Positions 26,568 to 33,683 of a stretch of 42,614 nt of DNA are shown here, one piece after another. Origin of the DNA: Bacteroidales bacterium. GTDB lineage: Bacteria > Bacteroidota > Bacteroidia > Bacteroidales > Tenuifilaceae. The notes beneath the pieces were generated by a model. The model had not been told where the DNA came from and did not search any database. It saw only the letters and a program-made list of their open reading frames with translations. The position numbers and the translations under genes were made by a program. The stretch spans positions 1 to 42,614 of the forward strand of contig JAFGDZ010000017.1 in assembly GCA_016931855.1 (NCBI GenBank), written 5' to 3'. Each line of letters starts with the position of its first letter. Position 1 is the first letter of the stretch.

Positions 26568-27683
26568 TTACTCAACTTCCACACTTAGCACGTGTAGGGT
26601 TAGAGTATCGAAAGACTCTTCCTTAACATTGCGGAATAGAAGACCTTTCTGGGAGATAGCATACTCGGGAGACATGCTTTGCTCCAATTCCAACTCTCCA
26701 ATTTTTTCTAACTGAGGGTTAAACACAATGAGATAGCGATTTTTAGGGGAATCGTCCTGTTTGGCTTGTGAATACACCATATAAAAGAGGTTACGATAAG
26801 GGTCATAGTCTATTTGGTGGTACATCTCACAATCCATAAAAGAAAATATTGTGTTTACATCACCACGCAATGCTATATCCTTCCCTGGTATAACCTGCTC
26901 AATATATTTTGCATTAAAATCCTTACGTACTGTCGTTTTATTCTTTTTACTATAAATAAAAACAGATGCTACAAACGGAAAGTTATATATTATGGAATCG
27001 CCCTTAACAATTATATTTGGGAGCTCCAACGAAGCATAATAATTACTATTTAACTCATCGGGATATTTCACAGAATGACATATTCCGTTCCCTGTACGTA
27101 AGTTGTAGTCAATAAATACAGGGTTACTGTAGAACGAGCTTGTTGTGTTATCGTAATTAAATGTTCTTAATACTAAACGAGGATCGTCCCTGTTTATACT
27201 ATACATTCGAATATTATTCCCAAACACCACCCCTTTAGGCTGAAAACGGATTAAAGAACTAACTGAGCTACACAAATCTTGAGGCTGATAACAAGATTCA
27301 ATCTCTCCCCTAAAATTTATTTTACACAGACCTTCTGACGACATATTCCAAATAATATCATCAAAAATTCCATACTCACTTAGAAAATCAACCTTATTAG
27401 ATCCGGAGGAGAAAAAACTCACCCTGCTTTCAAATCTGTTTGAATCAAGGTTAAAAAGTAGCAGGGTAGAATTTACTTCATTATATATTGAGTAATACTC
27501 TGTTGAATCATCCAAATAGAGGATTGCCCTATTACTTGCTCCTAAGCTATTACCTTTTGTACTCAGCCGAAGAGTTGACCAACTATAACTTAACTCTCGG
27601 GTACTGTTTCTATCAGAACTCCCCACACAACTTGTAAGAAAGAACAAAATGGAAACCATCAAAAAAATTACATTTTTTTTCAT
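26568..27683 (-). CDS. DUF4221-type beta-propeller lipoprotein B
   Basis: A 371-residue paralogue of the protein encoded at 24927-26069. The signal peptide MKKNVIFLMVSILFFLTSCV has a clean lipobox (LTSC), so it is membrane-anchored. Shared segments include LSTKGNSLGAS, FFSSGSNKVDFL, GDSIIYNFPFVASVFIYSK, YDPYRNLFYMVYSQAKQDDSP, EYAISQKGLLFRN and TLTLHVLSVEVE. It follows peptide B by 229 bp and precedes peptide A by 141 bp, so the peptide-lipoprotein unit is duplicated in tandem. The proteins have diverged more than the peptide leaders, but the last third is strongly conserved, which may mark a shared binding surface. Confidence 0.75.
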   Translation of the reverse strand: MKKNVIFLMVSILFFLTSCVGSSDRNSTRELSYSWSTLRLSTKGNSLGASNRAILYLDDSTEYYSIYNEVNSTLLLFNLDSNRFESRVSFFSSGSNKVDFLSEYGIFDDIIWNMSSEGLCKINFRGEIESCYQPQDLCSSVSSLIRFQPKGVVFGNNIRMYSINRDDPRLVLRTFNYDNTTSSFYSNPVFIDYNLRTGNGICHSVKYPDELNSNYYASLELPNIIVKGDSIIYNFPFVASVFIYSKKNKTTVRKDFNAKYIEQVIPGKDIALRGDVNTIFSFMDCEMYHQIDYDPYRNLFYMVYSQAKQDDSPKNRYLIVFNPQLEKIGELELEQSMSPEYAISQKGLLFRNVKEESFDTLTLHVLSVEVE

Positions 27684-27753
27684 CTGTACAAAAATTCTTA
27701 TATTATTAATCTACGGTAAGTTAAAACCTCACTTTTAACGCGCTTTAACGTTC

Positions 27754-27843
27754 GGGTGGAACACCCATATTTTGTTCTTTGGTGTGTACCTCTGGTGAGT
27801 TCGCAAAAAACGCTCGGTTGTGCTTGGCACCATCATGGGTGTT
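27754..27843 (-). promoter_or_regulatory. Mutually exclusive stems in the peptide B-lipoprotein B leader
   Basis: CACCC at 27762-27766 can pair with GGGTG at 27754-27758 (3-nt loop) or, as part of AACACCCAT (27760-27768), with ATGGGTGTT at 27835-27843. Only one pairing can form at a time. Confidence 0.35.
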
Positions 27844-27877
27844 TCATAATACTATTTCACAATGATTTGATAATTGT

Positions 27878-27905
27878 ACAAGGCAGGGGCTTCCCCCTAC
27901 CTTGT
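27878..27905 (-). promoter_or_regulatory. Hairpin just after peptide B
   Basis: A 12-bp stem with one mismatch and a 4-nt loop, 7 nt beyond the peptide B stop codon on the minus strand. It has no T-run, so it is more likely an mRNA-stabilising or processing structure than a full terminator. Confidence 0.6.
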
Positions 27906-27912
27906 GTTTACA

Positions 27913-28095
27913 CTAGCAATCTAACCATATAATAGTTAACGTACCTTCTCCGCCACAATTAGCTGCAATATCTGCAGCAACTTTTTCTTTTTGACTTTTA
28001 CAAACCGATGCAGTTCCGTTACATGCTTGGATTTGAACGCTAGTTCCAGCAATCAGTGCTACGCCTGCTATTAGGCTAAAAATTAACTTCTTCAT
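27913..28095 (-). CDS. Small secreted four-cysteine peptide B
   Basis: A 60-residue precursor with the same leader as peptide A (only the residue before QA differs: IQA versus TQA). The mature peptide has 36 residues with cysteines at positions 1, 8, 23 and 36, the last being C-terminal. Between them it differs from peptide A: KSQKEKVAADIAAN replaces DSQWDKFVDDFEKN, and GGEGTLTIIWLD replaces DVHDTVMVDVIEG. Net charge is less negative than A. It is the first structural gene of the operon, about 76 nt downstream of a candidate promoter. The function is unknown; a signalling, toxin or surface peptide are all possible. Confidence 0.8.
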   Translation of the reverse strand: MKKLIFSLIAGVALIAGTSVQIQACNGTASVCKSQKEKVAADIAANCGGEGTLTIIWLDC

Positions 28096-28111
28096 TTTAA
28101 TTGTTTTTTAG
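28021..28111. repeat. 91-bp direct repeat copy B (peptide leader)
   Basis: Partner of 26352-26442, four mismatches; outside these bounds the two loci diverge. Confidence 0.95.
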
Positions 28112-28177
28112 TTTGTTAAAATTTTTGTTTCAAGCATTACCATATCCTTGGCGCCTTCACAGATAAGGGTTGCTTAA

Positions 28178-28212
28178 CAAAGATAGGTCGCTCTGCGGAA
28201 AGCACATTTCCG
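28178..28212 (-). promoter_or_regulatory. Candidate peptide-operon promoter with operator
   Basis: TATCTTTG on the minus strand (28185-28178) matches the TAnnTTTG -7 consensus. A perfect inverted repeat CGGAAA-N5-TTTCCG lies at 28196-28212, over the expected -33 region, where no TTTG is found. A regulator bound there, possibly the small HTH protein encoded just upstream, could activate or block transcription. Confidence 0.5.
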
Positions 28213-28423
28213 TAAACACACTACAGTATGTTATATAACACACAGCAATCAAATAAAGAAGATATGTATAACAATATCAACTATTTATACAAGATTACCT
28301 TTAAGTGAAAAGAATTGCAAATTTTTCTACCTTTTCATATCATAGCGACTCTATGTGATTTAATATATGATACTTACATGCCTTCTATCAGTTGCGTTTT
28401 TCCTCTTTACTACACAAATGGAA
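28213..28423. other. Intergenic between HTH gene and peptide promoter
   Basis: AT-rich. With 28096-28212 it forms a 328-bp gap. No terminator is evident after the HTH gene, so read-through into the peptide operon is possible. Confidence 0.4.
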
Positions 28424-28663
28424 CTAACCTTTAATAGGCTCGAACTCGAACCTAAGCTCAACAGGTTGGGTATAGTAGTAGGTTTGGCGTGTACGGGAAT
28501 ACTCAACTTGTGCTCCAAGGGCACGCATTTGCTTCAGGTAGCTGCGTAGGGTTCGGGGGGTAACCCTTAGTGATTTTGCTAATTTTTCTGGAGTGCCAGT
28601 TCTTTCATAAATTATTTGCTTGTGTATAGCTTCTAGTTGTTGCTTTGCTTTTAATAAATTCAT
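28424..28663 (-). CDS. 79-aa HTH regulator
   Basis: A small helix-turn-helix protein. After an N-terminal helix (MNLLKAKQQLEAIHKQIIYE) comes TGTPEKLAKSLRVTPRTLRSYLKQMRALGAQVEYSRTRQTY (shown in part), a winged HTH of the HTH_11 kind, ending in a short beta tail (ELRFEFEPIKG). Similar 75-80-residue proteins are widespread in Bacteroidota. It is encoded immediately upstream of, and on the same strand as, the peptide operon, so it is the natural candidate for its regulator and for the inverted repeat at 28196-28212. Confidence 0.75.
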   Translation of the reverse strand: MNLLKAKQQLEAIHKQIIYERTGTPEKLAKSLRVTPRTLRSYLKQMRALGAQVEYSRTRQTYYYTQPVELRFEFEPIKG

Positions 28664-28813
28664 AGGTTTTAAAGATTAATAATTACACATAGTTTATGTA
28701 GAGCTTGATGCCCTTCTATACTATATGTCTTAAAACCCTAAAACGTGACAAGTTTTTTTGAAGAATTTTTGAGTTTTTTTGCGTTCAATGCCTTATAACA
28801 CTAAATATCAATT

Positions 28814-28837
28814 GAATAAATTTTTATAAATTTATTC
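28814..28837. promoter_or_regulatory. Perfect 10-bp-arm AT palindrome
   Basis: GAATAAATTT, a TTAT spacer, and AAATTTATTC, 151 bp upstream of the HTH gene start. It could be an operator; the low GC content makes a chance origin possible. Confidence 0.4.
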
Positions 28838-28928
28838 TCTATTATGTCAAATTTTGCATTGATTCCGTACTATTGATATTATTTAGCGTGAACTCTAGAC
28901 TCAAATGCAACTTAAATTCACCAGTATA

Positions 28929-28964
28929 AAAAAGGGTGCCCTTTACCGTTAGGACACCCTTTTT
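28929..28964 (-). terminator. Intrinsic terminator of the 59-aa wHTH gene
   Basis: Stem AAAAAGGGTG/CACCCTTTTT (28929-28938 with 28955-28964), T-run on the minus strand, 22 bp after the stop at 28987. Confidence 0.85.
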
Positions 28965-28986
28965 ACTTTATAACATGCAGCAACGC

Positions 28987-29166
28987 TTACTTCTGCACGT
29001 CGTAAAAGCAGCGCTTTGGAGAGTGTAGCTTTGACTCGGCAACAAGCTTCTTAATGGCCTTGTCAACCTCTTTCTTATCTATACCTATGGCAGTAGCAAT
29101 ATCCCCTGCCTTCATTGGCTCTCCAGCTTCGGCAATAGCCTTAATTACTTTCTCGTTTACGTCCAT
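28987..29166 (-). CDS. 59-aa winged-helix DNA-binding protein
   Basis: ATG at 29166 to TAA at 28987. The product begins MDVNEKVIKAIAEAGEPMKA and continues GDIATAIGIDKKEVDKAIKK, LVAESKLHSPKRCFYDVQK: a compact three-helix winged-helix domain with the usual helix-turn-helix (GDIATAIGIDKKEVDKAIKK) and a C-terminal wing. It has its own terminator and core-genome-like codon use. Small stand-alone proteins of this kind occur across Bacteroidota and are often annotated as MarR-like or transcriptional regulators. The target is unknown. Confidence 0.8.
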   Translation of the reverse strand: MDVNEKVIKAIAEAGEPMKAGDIATAIGIDKKEVDKAIKKLVAESKLHSPKRCFYDVQK

Positions 29167-29256
29167 GATATTTAAAAAGTTAAAGGTTAAAAGTTAAAGG
29201 TTAAAAGGATTAAGTTCAAGGTAAATATCTTAACCGTTTCACGCTTAACGTATCAA

Positions 29257-29772
29257 CTAAAACAACTCGGCTACTTCCTTCTTCATAAAATCGATAGCAG
29301 CGGTTGTTGGGTGCTCATCAAGTTCCACAAGAACCTCTAGTATCTTTTGGGCAAGGAGCATTCCATCATCCTCGGGGTCAACCTTATCGGCACAAACGCT
29401 AATAAGCTTAAGCACATTCCCCTTGGCGTTACGCACCAAGCTCCAAGTCTCTTTGCTAACGTAAAGCTGCTGCGAAAGGTTATGCTCCCACTCGACCCTA
29501 ATGGCCGATAGCATTGCCGCCTGCAAGCGCTTAACGTTTAGCCCAGGCTGGTTTACCCTCACAACCAACGACTCGGGCGAAATGCGCTCAAGGTAAAGCA
29601 CCAACCGCTCATAGGCTTGTAGCCTAATGGGCGTTGTAATCTTTTGGTTGGCCATTGCATTCTCGTTTCGGCGACGCTCAGCATCATTCTTTAGCAGGCT
29701 GTAAACCGCAGCGTATCCTGCCAAAAAAACGAATAATGAGGGCAAAACTATTGATAGTAAATTAGTAACCAT
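29257..29772 (-). CDS. DUF7935-like membrane-anchored protein
   Basis: ATG at 29772 is chosen (another at 29784 is equally possible). The product has 171 residues: one N-terminal transmembrane helix (NLLSIVLPSLFVFLAGYAAV), a basic linker (KNDAERRRNEN), then a helical domain with ITTPIRLQAYERLVLYLERI, PGLNVKRLQAAML, RVEWEHNLSQQLYVSKETW and FMKKEVAEL. I recall this conserved pattern from an uncharacterised Bacteroidota family (DUF7935), but the number is from memory. It is divergent from the aminotransferase gene. Function unknown. Confidence 0.65.
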   Translation of the reverse strand: MVTNLLSIVLPSLFVFLAGYAAVYSLLKNDAERRRNENAMANQKITTPIRLQAYERLVLYLERISPESLVVRVNQPGLNVKRLQAAMLSAIRVEWEHNLSQQLYVSKETWSLVRNAKGNVLKLISVCADKVDPEDDGMLLAQKILEVLVELDEHPTTAAIDFMKKEVAELF

Positions 29773-29830
29773 GTTCAAAAACATTTTGAGGGTAAAGGTG
29801 CAAATGCTATAAACGGAATACAATAAAATG

Positions 29831-29838
29831 TATTTTTG
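29831..29838 (+). promoter_or_regulatory. Candidate -7 box for the aminotransferase gene
   Basis: TATTTTTG, 57 bp upstream of the ATG at 29896; fits TAnnTTTG. Confidence 0.35.
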
Positions 29839-29895
29839 ATGTTTTAAAAGTACAAAAAGATTAATTACTACAACAAAATACTAACAGAATTGGTC

Positions 29896-31089
29896 ATGGA
29901 TAAAGTATCTGCCCGTGTGGCTTCGTTGGCAATATCGCAAACGCTAGCCATGTCTCAAAAGAGCAAAGAGTTTAAAAAGCAAGGCGTTAAGGTTATAGAC
30001 CTAAGCGTTGGAGAACCCGATTTTCATACCCCCGATTTTGTAAAGGACGCGGCGTTTAAAGCAATAAACGAGAATATAACATTCTACTCTCCCGTTGCAG
30101 GTTTTCCGGATTTACTAGAGGCTATAAGCAACAAGCTTAAGCGCGAGAATGGGCTAACCTATGCGCCAGAGCAAATTGTGGTATCTAACGGTGCTAAGCA
30201 AACCCTATCAAACGTAATTCTTTCCCTTATAAATAAGGACGATGAGGTTATTATTCCTGCTCCATACTGGGTTAGCTACTCGGAGCTGGTTAAGCTTGCC
30301 GAGGGTAAAAATGTGATTATCCCCACATCAATAGACGACGATTTTAAGGTTACCCCAAAGCAACTTGCCGATGCCATTACCCCACGCACCAAGCTGCTTA
30401 TTATGTGCTCGCCATCCAACCCAACGGGTAGTATCTACACCAAGGATGAGCTGGCTGCCATTGCCGATGTTGTAGCCCAACATCCAAACCTTTACGTTAT
30501 TTCCGACGAGATTTACGAGCACATAAACTTTGTTGGTAAGCATGAGAGCTTTGTTCAGTTTAAGAGCGTTGCCGATAGAGTTATCATCATAAACGGGGTT
30601 TCCAAAGGTTACGCCATGACTGGCTGGCGCATTGGCTACATGGCTGGACCAACCTGGATTGCTAAGGCTTGCTCAAAGCTACAAGGCCAAACCACCTCGG
30701 GACCAAACTCCATTGCCCAAAAAGCGGCTACCGTTGCCATTAACTCCGATGGAAGCTACCCTGCACTTATGTGCAAGGCCTTTTTAAAGCGCCGCGACCT
30801 AATGATTGATGGCCTTTCTAAAATCAAGGGCTTTAAAACCAACGTTCCGCAGGGAGCATTCTACATTTTCCCCGACATTAGCTACTTCTTTGGCAAGTCC
30901 GATGGCGAGATAACCATTAACAATGCCGACGATTTTGCCATGTACATCCTAAACAAAGCGCATGTTGCCATTGTGTCTGGTAACGCCTTTGGTGCACCAG
31001 AGTGCATTCGCTTCTCCTACGCAGCATCCGACGCGGATTTAACCTATGCGCTGGAGCAAATTGCCAAAACAGTGGTAAACCTTAAGTAG
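29896..31089 (+). CDS. Class I aminotransferase, aspartate type
   Basis: PLP-dependent transaminase, probably aspartate:2-oxoglutarate, linking oxaloacetate and aspartate. The 397-residue protein shows VGEPDFHTP near the N-terminus, VSNGAKQ (99-101), CSPSNPTG (Asn175), ISDEIYE (Asp204), the Schiff-base lysine Lys237 in NGVSKGYAMTGWRIGY, and IRFSYA with the substrate-carboxylate Arg. This is the Thermus-like subgroup, some members of which also use prephenate. ATG at 29896 is preferred over a TTG two codons upstream. A good terminator follows at 31130. Confidence 0.9.
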   Translation: MDKVSARVASLAISQTLAMSQKSKEFKKQGVKVIDLSVGEPDFHTPDFVKDAAFKAINENITFYSPVAGFPDLLEAISNKLKRENGLTYAPEQIVVSNGAKQTLSNVILSLINKDDEVIIPAPYWVSYSELVKLAEGKNVIIPTSIDDDFKVTPKQLADAITPRTKLLIMCSPSNPTGSIYTKDELAAIADVVAQHPNLYVISDEIYEHINFVGKHESFVQFKSVADRVIIINGVSKGYAMTGWRIGYMAGPTWIAKACSKLQGQTTSGPNSIAQKAATVAINSDGSYPALMCKAFLKRRDLMIDGLSKIKGFKTNVPQGAFYIFPDISYFFGKSDGEITINNADDFAMYILNKAHVAIVSGNAFGAPECIRFSYAASDADLTYALEQIAKTVVNLK

Positions 31090-31129
31090 ATTGTTGTAGC
31101 AGTAACCGCTGCACGCACATTAGCATAAC

Positions 31130-31162
31130 ATCCCCTTTCACCTTGTGATTGGGGATTTTTTT
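31130..31162 (+). terminator. Intrinsic terminator after the aminotransferase
   Basis: ATCCCC (31130-31135) pairs with GGGGAT (31151-31156), with a CAC-CTT-GTG inner hairpin and a following T-run. Confidence 0.8.
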
Positions 31163-31249
31163 ATGCTACAACAACTGGAGGCGAAAAAAGTAGGAAGCGA
31201 GAATCCAATTAGTCTGCATTGACAACATCCTATGCTGTGATAGTCCTTT

Positions 31250-32371
31250 TTAGGATTCGGATAAAATATTAAATAGGTCAATATTCAAATAAACTATCTC
31301 CTTCCCAATCTTTTCTGGAACTAAAAGCCCTATTTCTTCAAGTTGCTTAAGATATTTCTTGACTGTATTCAGACTCTTTGCATTTTTGTCTAACAATTTC
31401 TTCGGGCTTATGTAAGGCTGTTCAAAAAGTTTCTCGATGAATTCTTTTCTTATCGATGGGTACTTTTCATTAACTATTTCAGTAGTTCTTGAAAACAACC
31501 TATCAATTTCTTCAATCTTGCTAATTGTATATTTTGATGTTTCCTCAATTGCTCTAAGAATATAAATTATCCACGGTCTCCATTTTCCAAGGGTTGTTAC
31601 ATTTTTTAAGAGTTCATAGTATTCATCCTTTTCTCTAATAATAAATGCACTTAAATAGAGGATTGGAACATCTAATAGTTGCTTTTGAATCATTAGCAGA
31701 ATACTTAAAATTCTTCCAGCTCTTCCGTTCCCGTCTCTAAATGGGTGAATGGCTTCAAATTGATAATGTGAAATTGCAATTTTCAGTAATGGGTCATAGG
31801 GGTATTTTGAATCATTATTAATGTATTCCATTAGATTACTTAACTTCTGTTCTATGATTTGAGTTCCTCTTGGTGGGGTATAAACCACTTCGCCCGACAA
31901 CAACCCACTACCTCGTTTAAATATCACAGTTTCAGTTTGTGGGGGTCTAATACCATCATTAACCTGCTTTATTTCCTGATAAATATCTATAAGAGTTTCA
32001 ATTGTTAACGTCTGATTTTTTGCAATATCATGATATCCTTTCCAAAGCGCTTGTCTATATCTTAAAACTTCCTTTGCATTTCCTTTTAGTCCGTATTCGC
32101 TAATTGTGAGCGCCTTATAAAGTTCGTCGTCAGTTGTGAATATGTTTTCAATCTCTGTACTTGCTTTTGCCTCTCTAAGCGCAATGGTATTCACTAGCAT
32201 TGACTGATTTGGTAGTTTTTTTGCAATCCCTTTTAACTCAGCAAGGGCTTTGTTTGCATTGTTTAAAGCGATAAAAACATCTTTCGTCTCAACCTTGTCG
32301 TCATCTGGCGGAAGAAGTGGCAAACTATTATAGGGTTTATTCCTATCGTATGGTTCGGTTAGATTTGACAT
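31250..32371 (-). CDS. Fic-family AMPylase-like protein, class II
   Basis: A 373-residue protein. The Fic core is HPFRDGNGRAGR (209-220), an exact match to HxFx(D/E)GNGRxxR, whose His is needed for transfer of AMP or another group from a nucleotide to a target hydroxyl. The N-terminal helix carries the inhibitory motif (S/T)xxxE(G/N) as STEIEN (71-76), so it belongs to the class that is auto-inhibited by its own N-terminus. The C-terminal ~90 residues look like a winged helix (KKLLDKNAKSLNTVKKYLKQLEEIGLL), as in many bacterial Fic proteins. There is no antitoxin gene beside it. The AT-rich codon use suggests accessory origin. Confidence 0.9.
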   Translation of the reverse strand: MSNLTEPYDRNKPYNSLPLLPPDDDKVETKDVFIALNNANKALAELKGIAKKLPNQSMLVNTIALREAKASTEIENIFTTDDELYKALTISEYGLKGNAKEVLRYRQALWKGYHDIAKNQTLTIETLIDIYQEIKQVNDGIRPPQTETVIFKRGSGLLSGEVVYTPPRGTQIIEQKLSNLMEYINNDSKYPYDPLLKIAISHYQFEAIHPFRDGNGRAGRILSILLMIQKQLLDVPILYLSAFIIREKDEYYELLKNVTTLGKWRPWIIYILRAIEETSKYTISKIEEIDRLFSRTTEIVNEKYPSIRKEFIEKLFEQPYISPKKLLDKNAKSLNTVKKYLKQLEEIGLLVPEKIGKEIVYLNIDLFNILSES

Positions 32372-32592
32372 TCATTTTCCTTTTTTGTCAAAAATACGCA
32401 TATATTGACAATTACGGCATTTTGCTATCAAATTATTATAACCATTCAACACTTTTATCAAATATCATCAATAATTGACAGAAACATTCGCATTGCGCCA
32501 ATTCTACGTTTAGCAGTAAAAATCCATGAGGAAAAAGCTTTAAGCCACCATATATCGTTAGCCGCACTAAAAATCAACTTATCAGTTTTTCT

Positions 32593-32600
32593 TATATTTG
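32593..32600 (+). promoter_or_regulatory. Candidate -7 box for mltG
   Basis: TATATTTG, 21 bp upstream of ATG 32622. It overlaps the TTG that would otherwise extend the gene, supporting the ATG as start. Confidence 0.45.
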
Positions 32601-32621
32601 GCATCCCAAAACCATGGAACA

Positions 32622-33680
32622 ATGACCCAGAAATCTATTAAGATTAGCTCAAACAGTAAGGTATTTATTGTGCTGTTTGCACTTGCCATTATAGGGCTAT
32701 ACTTTTTTTACCGCTCGTACCACAGCATAATGGCTCCCAACGTTAAGGTGGAGAGCAGCAAGGGAAAGCTAATTTACATCCCAACAGGCTCTACGTACAG
32801 CTACGTTCTTAGCATACTTAAGGATGAGGATATACTTATTGATACCAGCTCATTTAAGCGAACCGCATCGCGCATGGGCTATCCGCATAGCGTTAAGCCC
32901 GGTTGCTACAAAATAACCAAGGGGATGAGCAACCGCAAGCTCATAAACATGCTGCGCGCCGGTTTACAAACGCCAGTTAAGGTAACCTTTAACAATGTAA
33001 GAACGCCAGAGCAGATAGCAGGCAAAATTGGAGGGCAAATTGAGGCCGACTCGCTATCCATAATCACCCTATTCCGCAACCCTGGCACTGCCGCAAAGTA
33101 CAACCTAGCACCAGAAACACTCATTGCCATTTTTACCCCAAACACCTACGAATTTTTCTGGACAACCTCGGCCGAGGAGCTGGTTGAGAGGATGCACAAG
33201 GAGTACCAACGCTTTTGGAACGATGAGCGCCTTGAAAAGGCCGCTGCCCTTAACCTGAGCAAGGAGGAAGTGATAACGCTAGCCTCAATAGTTGAGGAGG
33301 AGTCCGTGAAAAAGAATGAACGCCCCAGAATTGCTGGTGTTTACATAAACCGCATACGCAAGGGCATTCCCTTGCAAGCCGACCCAACCATTAAGTTTGC
33401 CGTTGGCGATTTTGGCTTACGCCGCATCCTTACCAAGCACCTCAATGTTGATTCGCCATACAACACGTACAAGAACAGGGGAATTCCTCCTGGGCCAATT
33501 AACTCCCCATCAATATCGGCCATCGATGCCGTTTTAAACTACGAGCAGCACAGCTACCTATACTTTTGCGCCAAGGCCGATTTTTCTGGGTACCACGCGT
33601 TTGCTCGCACCTTGGCCGAGCACAACAAAAACGCCCGCGAGTATCAGCGGGCGTTAAATAGGCAGCGTATTTACAGGTAA
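32622..33680 (+). CDS. mltG: Endolytic murein transglycosylase MltG
   Basis: A 352-residue inner-membrane protein that cleaves nascent glycan strands, influencing strand length. The N-terminal membrane helix (VFIVLFALAIIGLYFFY), a LysM-like domain (~45-120) and a YceG catalytic domain follow. The catalytic Glu is Glu225 in LASIVEEES, aligned with Glu218 of E. coli MltG. Other family motifs are AGVYINRIRKGIPLQADPTIKF, SPYNTYKNRGIPPGPINSPS and YLYFCAKADFSGYHAFA. The gene converges with the chemoreceptor gene with only 3 bp between stops, and its last codons contain that gene's terminator hairpin. Confidence 0.93.
   Translation: MTQKSIKISSNSKVFIVLFALAIIGLYFFYRSYHSIMAPNVKVESSKGKLIYIPTGSTYSYVLSILKDEDILIDTSSFKRTASRMGYPHSVKPGCYKITKGMSNRKLINMLRAGLQTPVKVTFNNVRTPEQIAGKIGGQIEADSLSIITLFRNPGTAAKYNLAPETLIAIFTPNTYEFFWTTSAEELVERMHKEYQRFWNDERLEKAAALNLSKEEVITLASIVEEESVKKNERPRIAGVYINRIRKGIPLQADPTIKFAVGDFGLRRILTKHLNVDSPYNTYKNRGIPPGPINSPSISAIDAVLNYEQHSYLYFCAKADFSGYHAFARTLAEHNKNAREYQRALNRQRIYR
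33627..33655 (-). terminator. Terminator of the chemoreceptor gene inside mltG
   Basis: A perfect 9-bp stem AACGCCCGC/GCGGGCGTT (33630-33638 with 33647-33655), followed on the minus strand by more T residues (A-run 33627-33629 on plus), 28 nt beyond the minus-strand stop at 33684. It lies within the last codons of mltG. Confidence 0.6.
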
Positions 33681-33683
33681 CGG

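Larger units (their letters stand above)
28664..28986. other. AT-rich regulatory gap
   Basis: A 323-bp gap holding a perfect AT palindrome at 28814-28837 and the terminator at 28929-28964. No coding sequence is supported. Confidence 0.5.

Noticed and set aside
26241-28095. Reading the peptides as NVEALA-family precursors
   Set aside because: No NVEALA motif or equivalent; the leaders are ordinary Sec signal peptides and the Cys pattern differs.
32598-32621. TTG start that would extend mltG by eight residues
   Set aside because: The TTG is part of the -7 box TATATTTG; ATG at 32622 gives a normal MltG N-terminus.
32405-32641. 78-aa plus-strand frame before mltG
   Set aside because: Runs through the mltG promoter and start; no domain visible.
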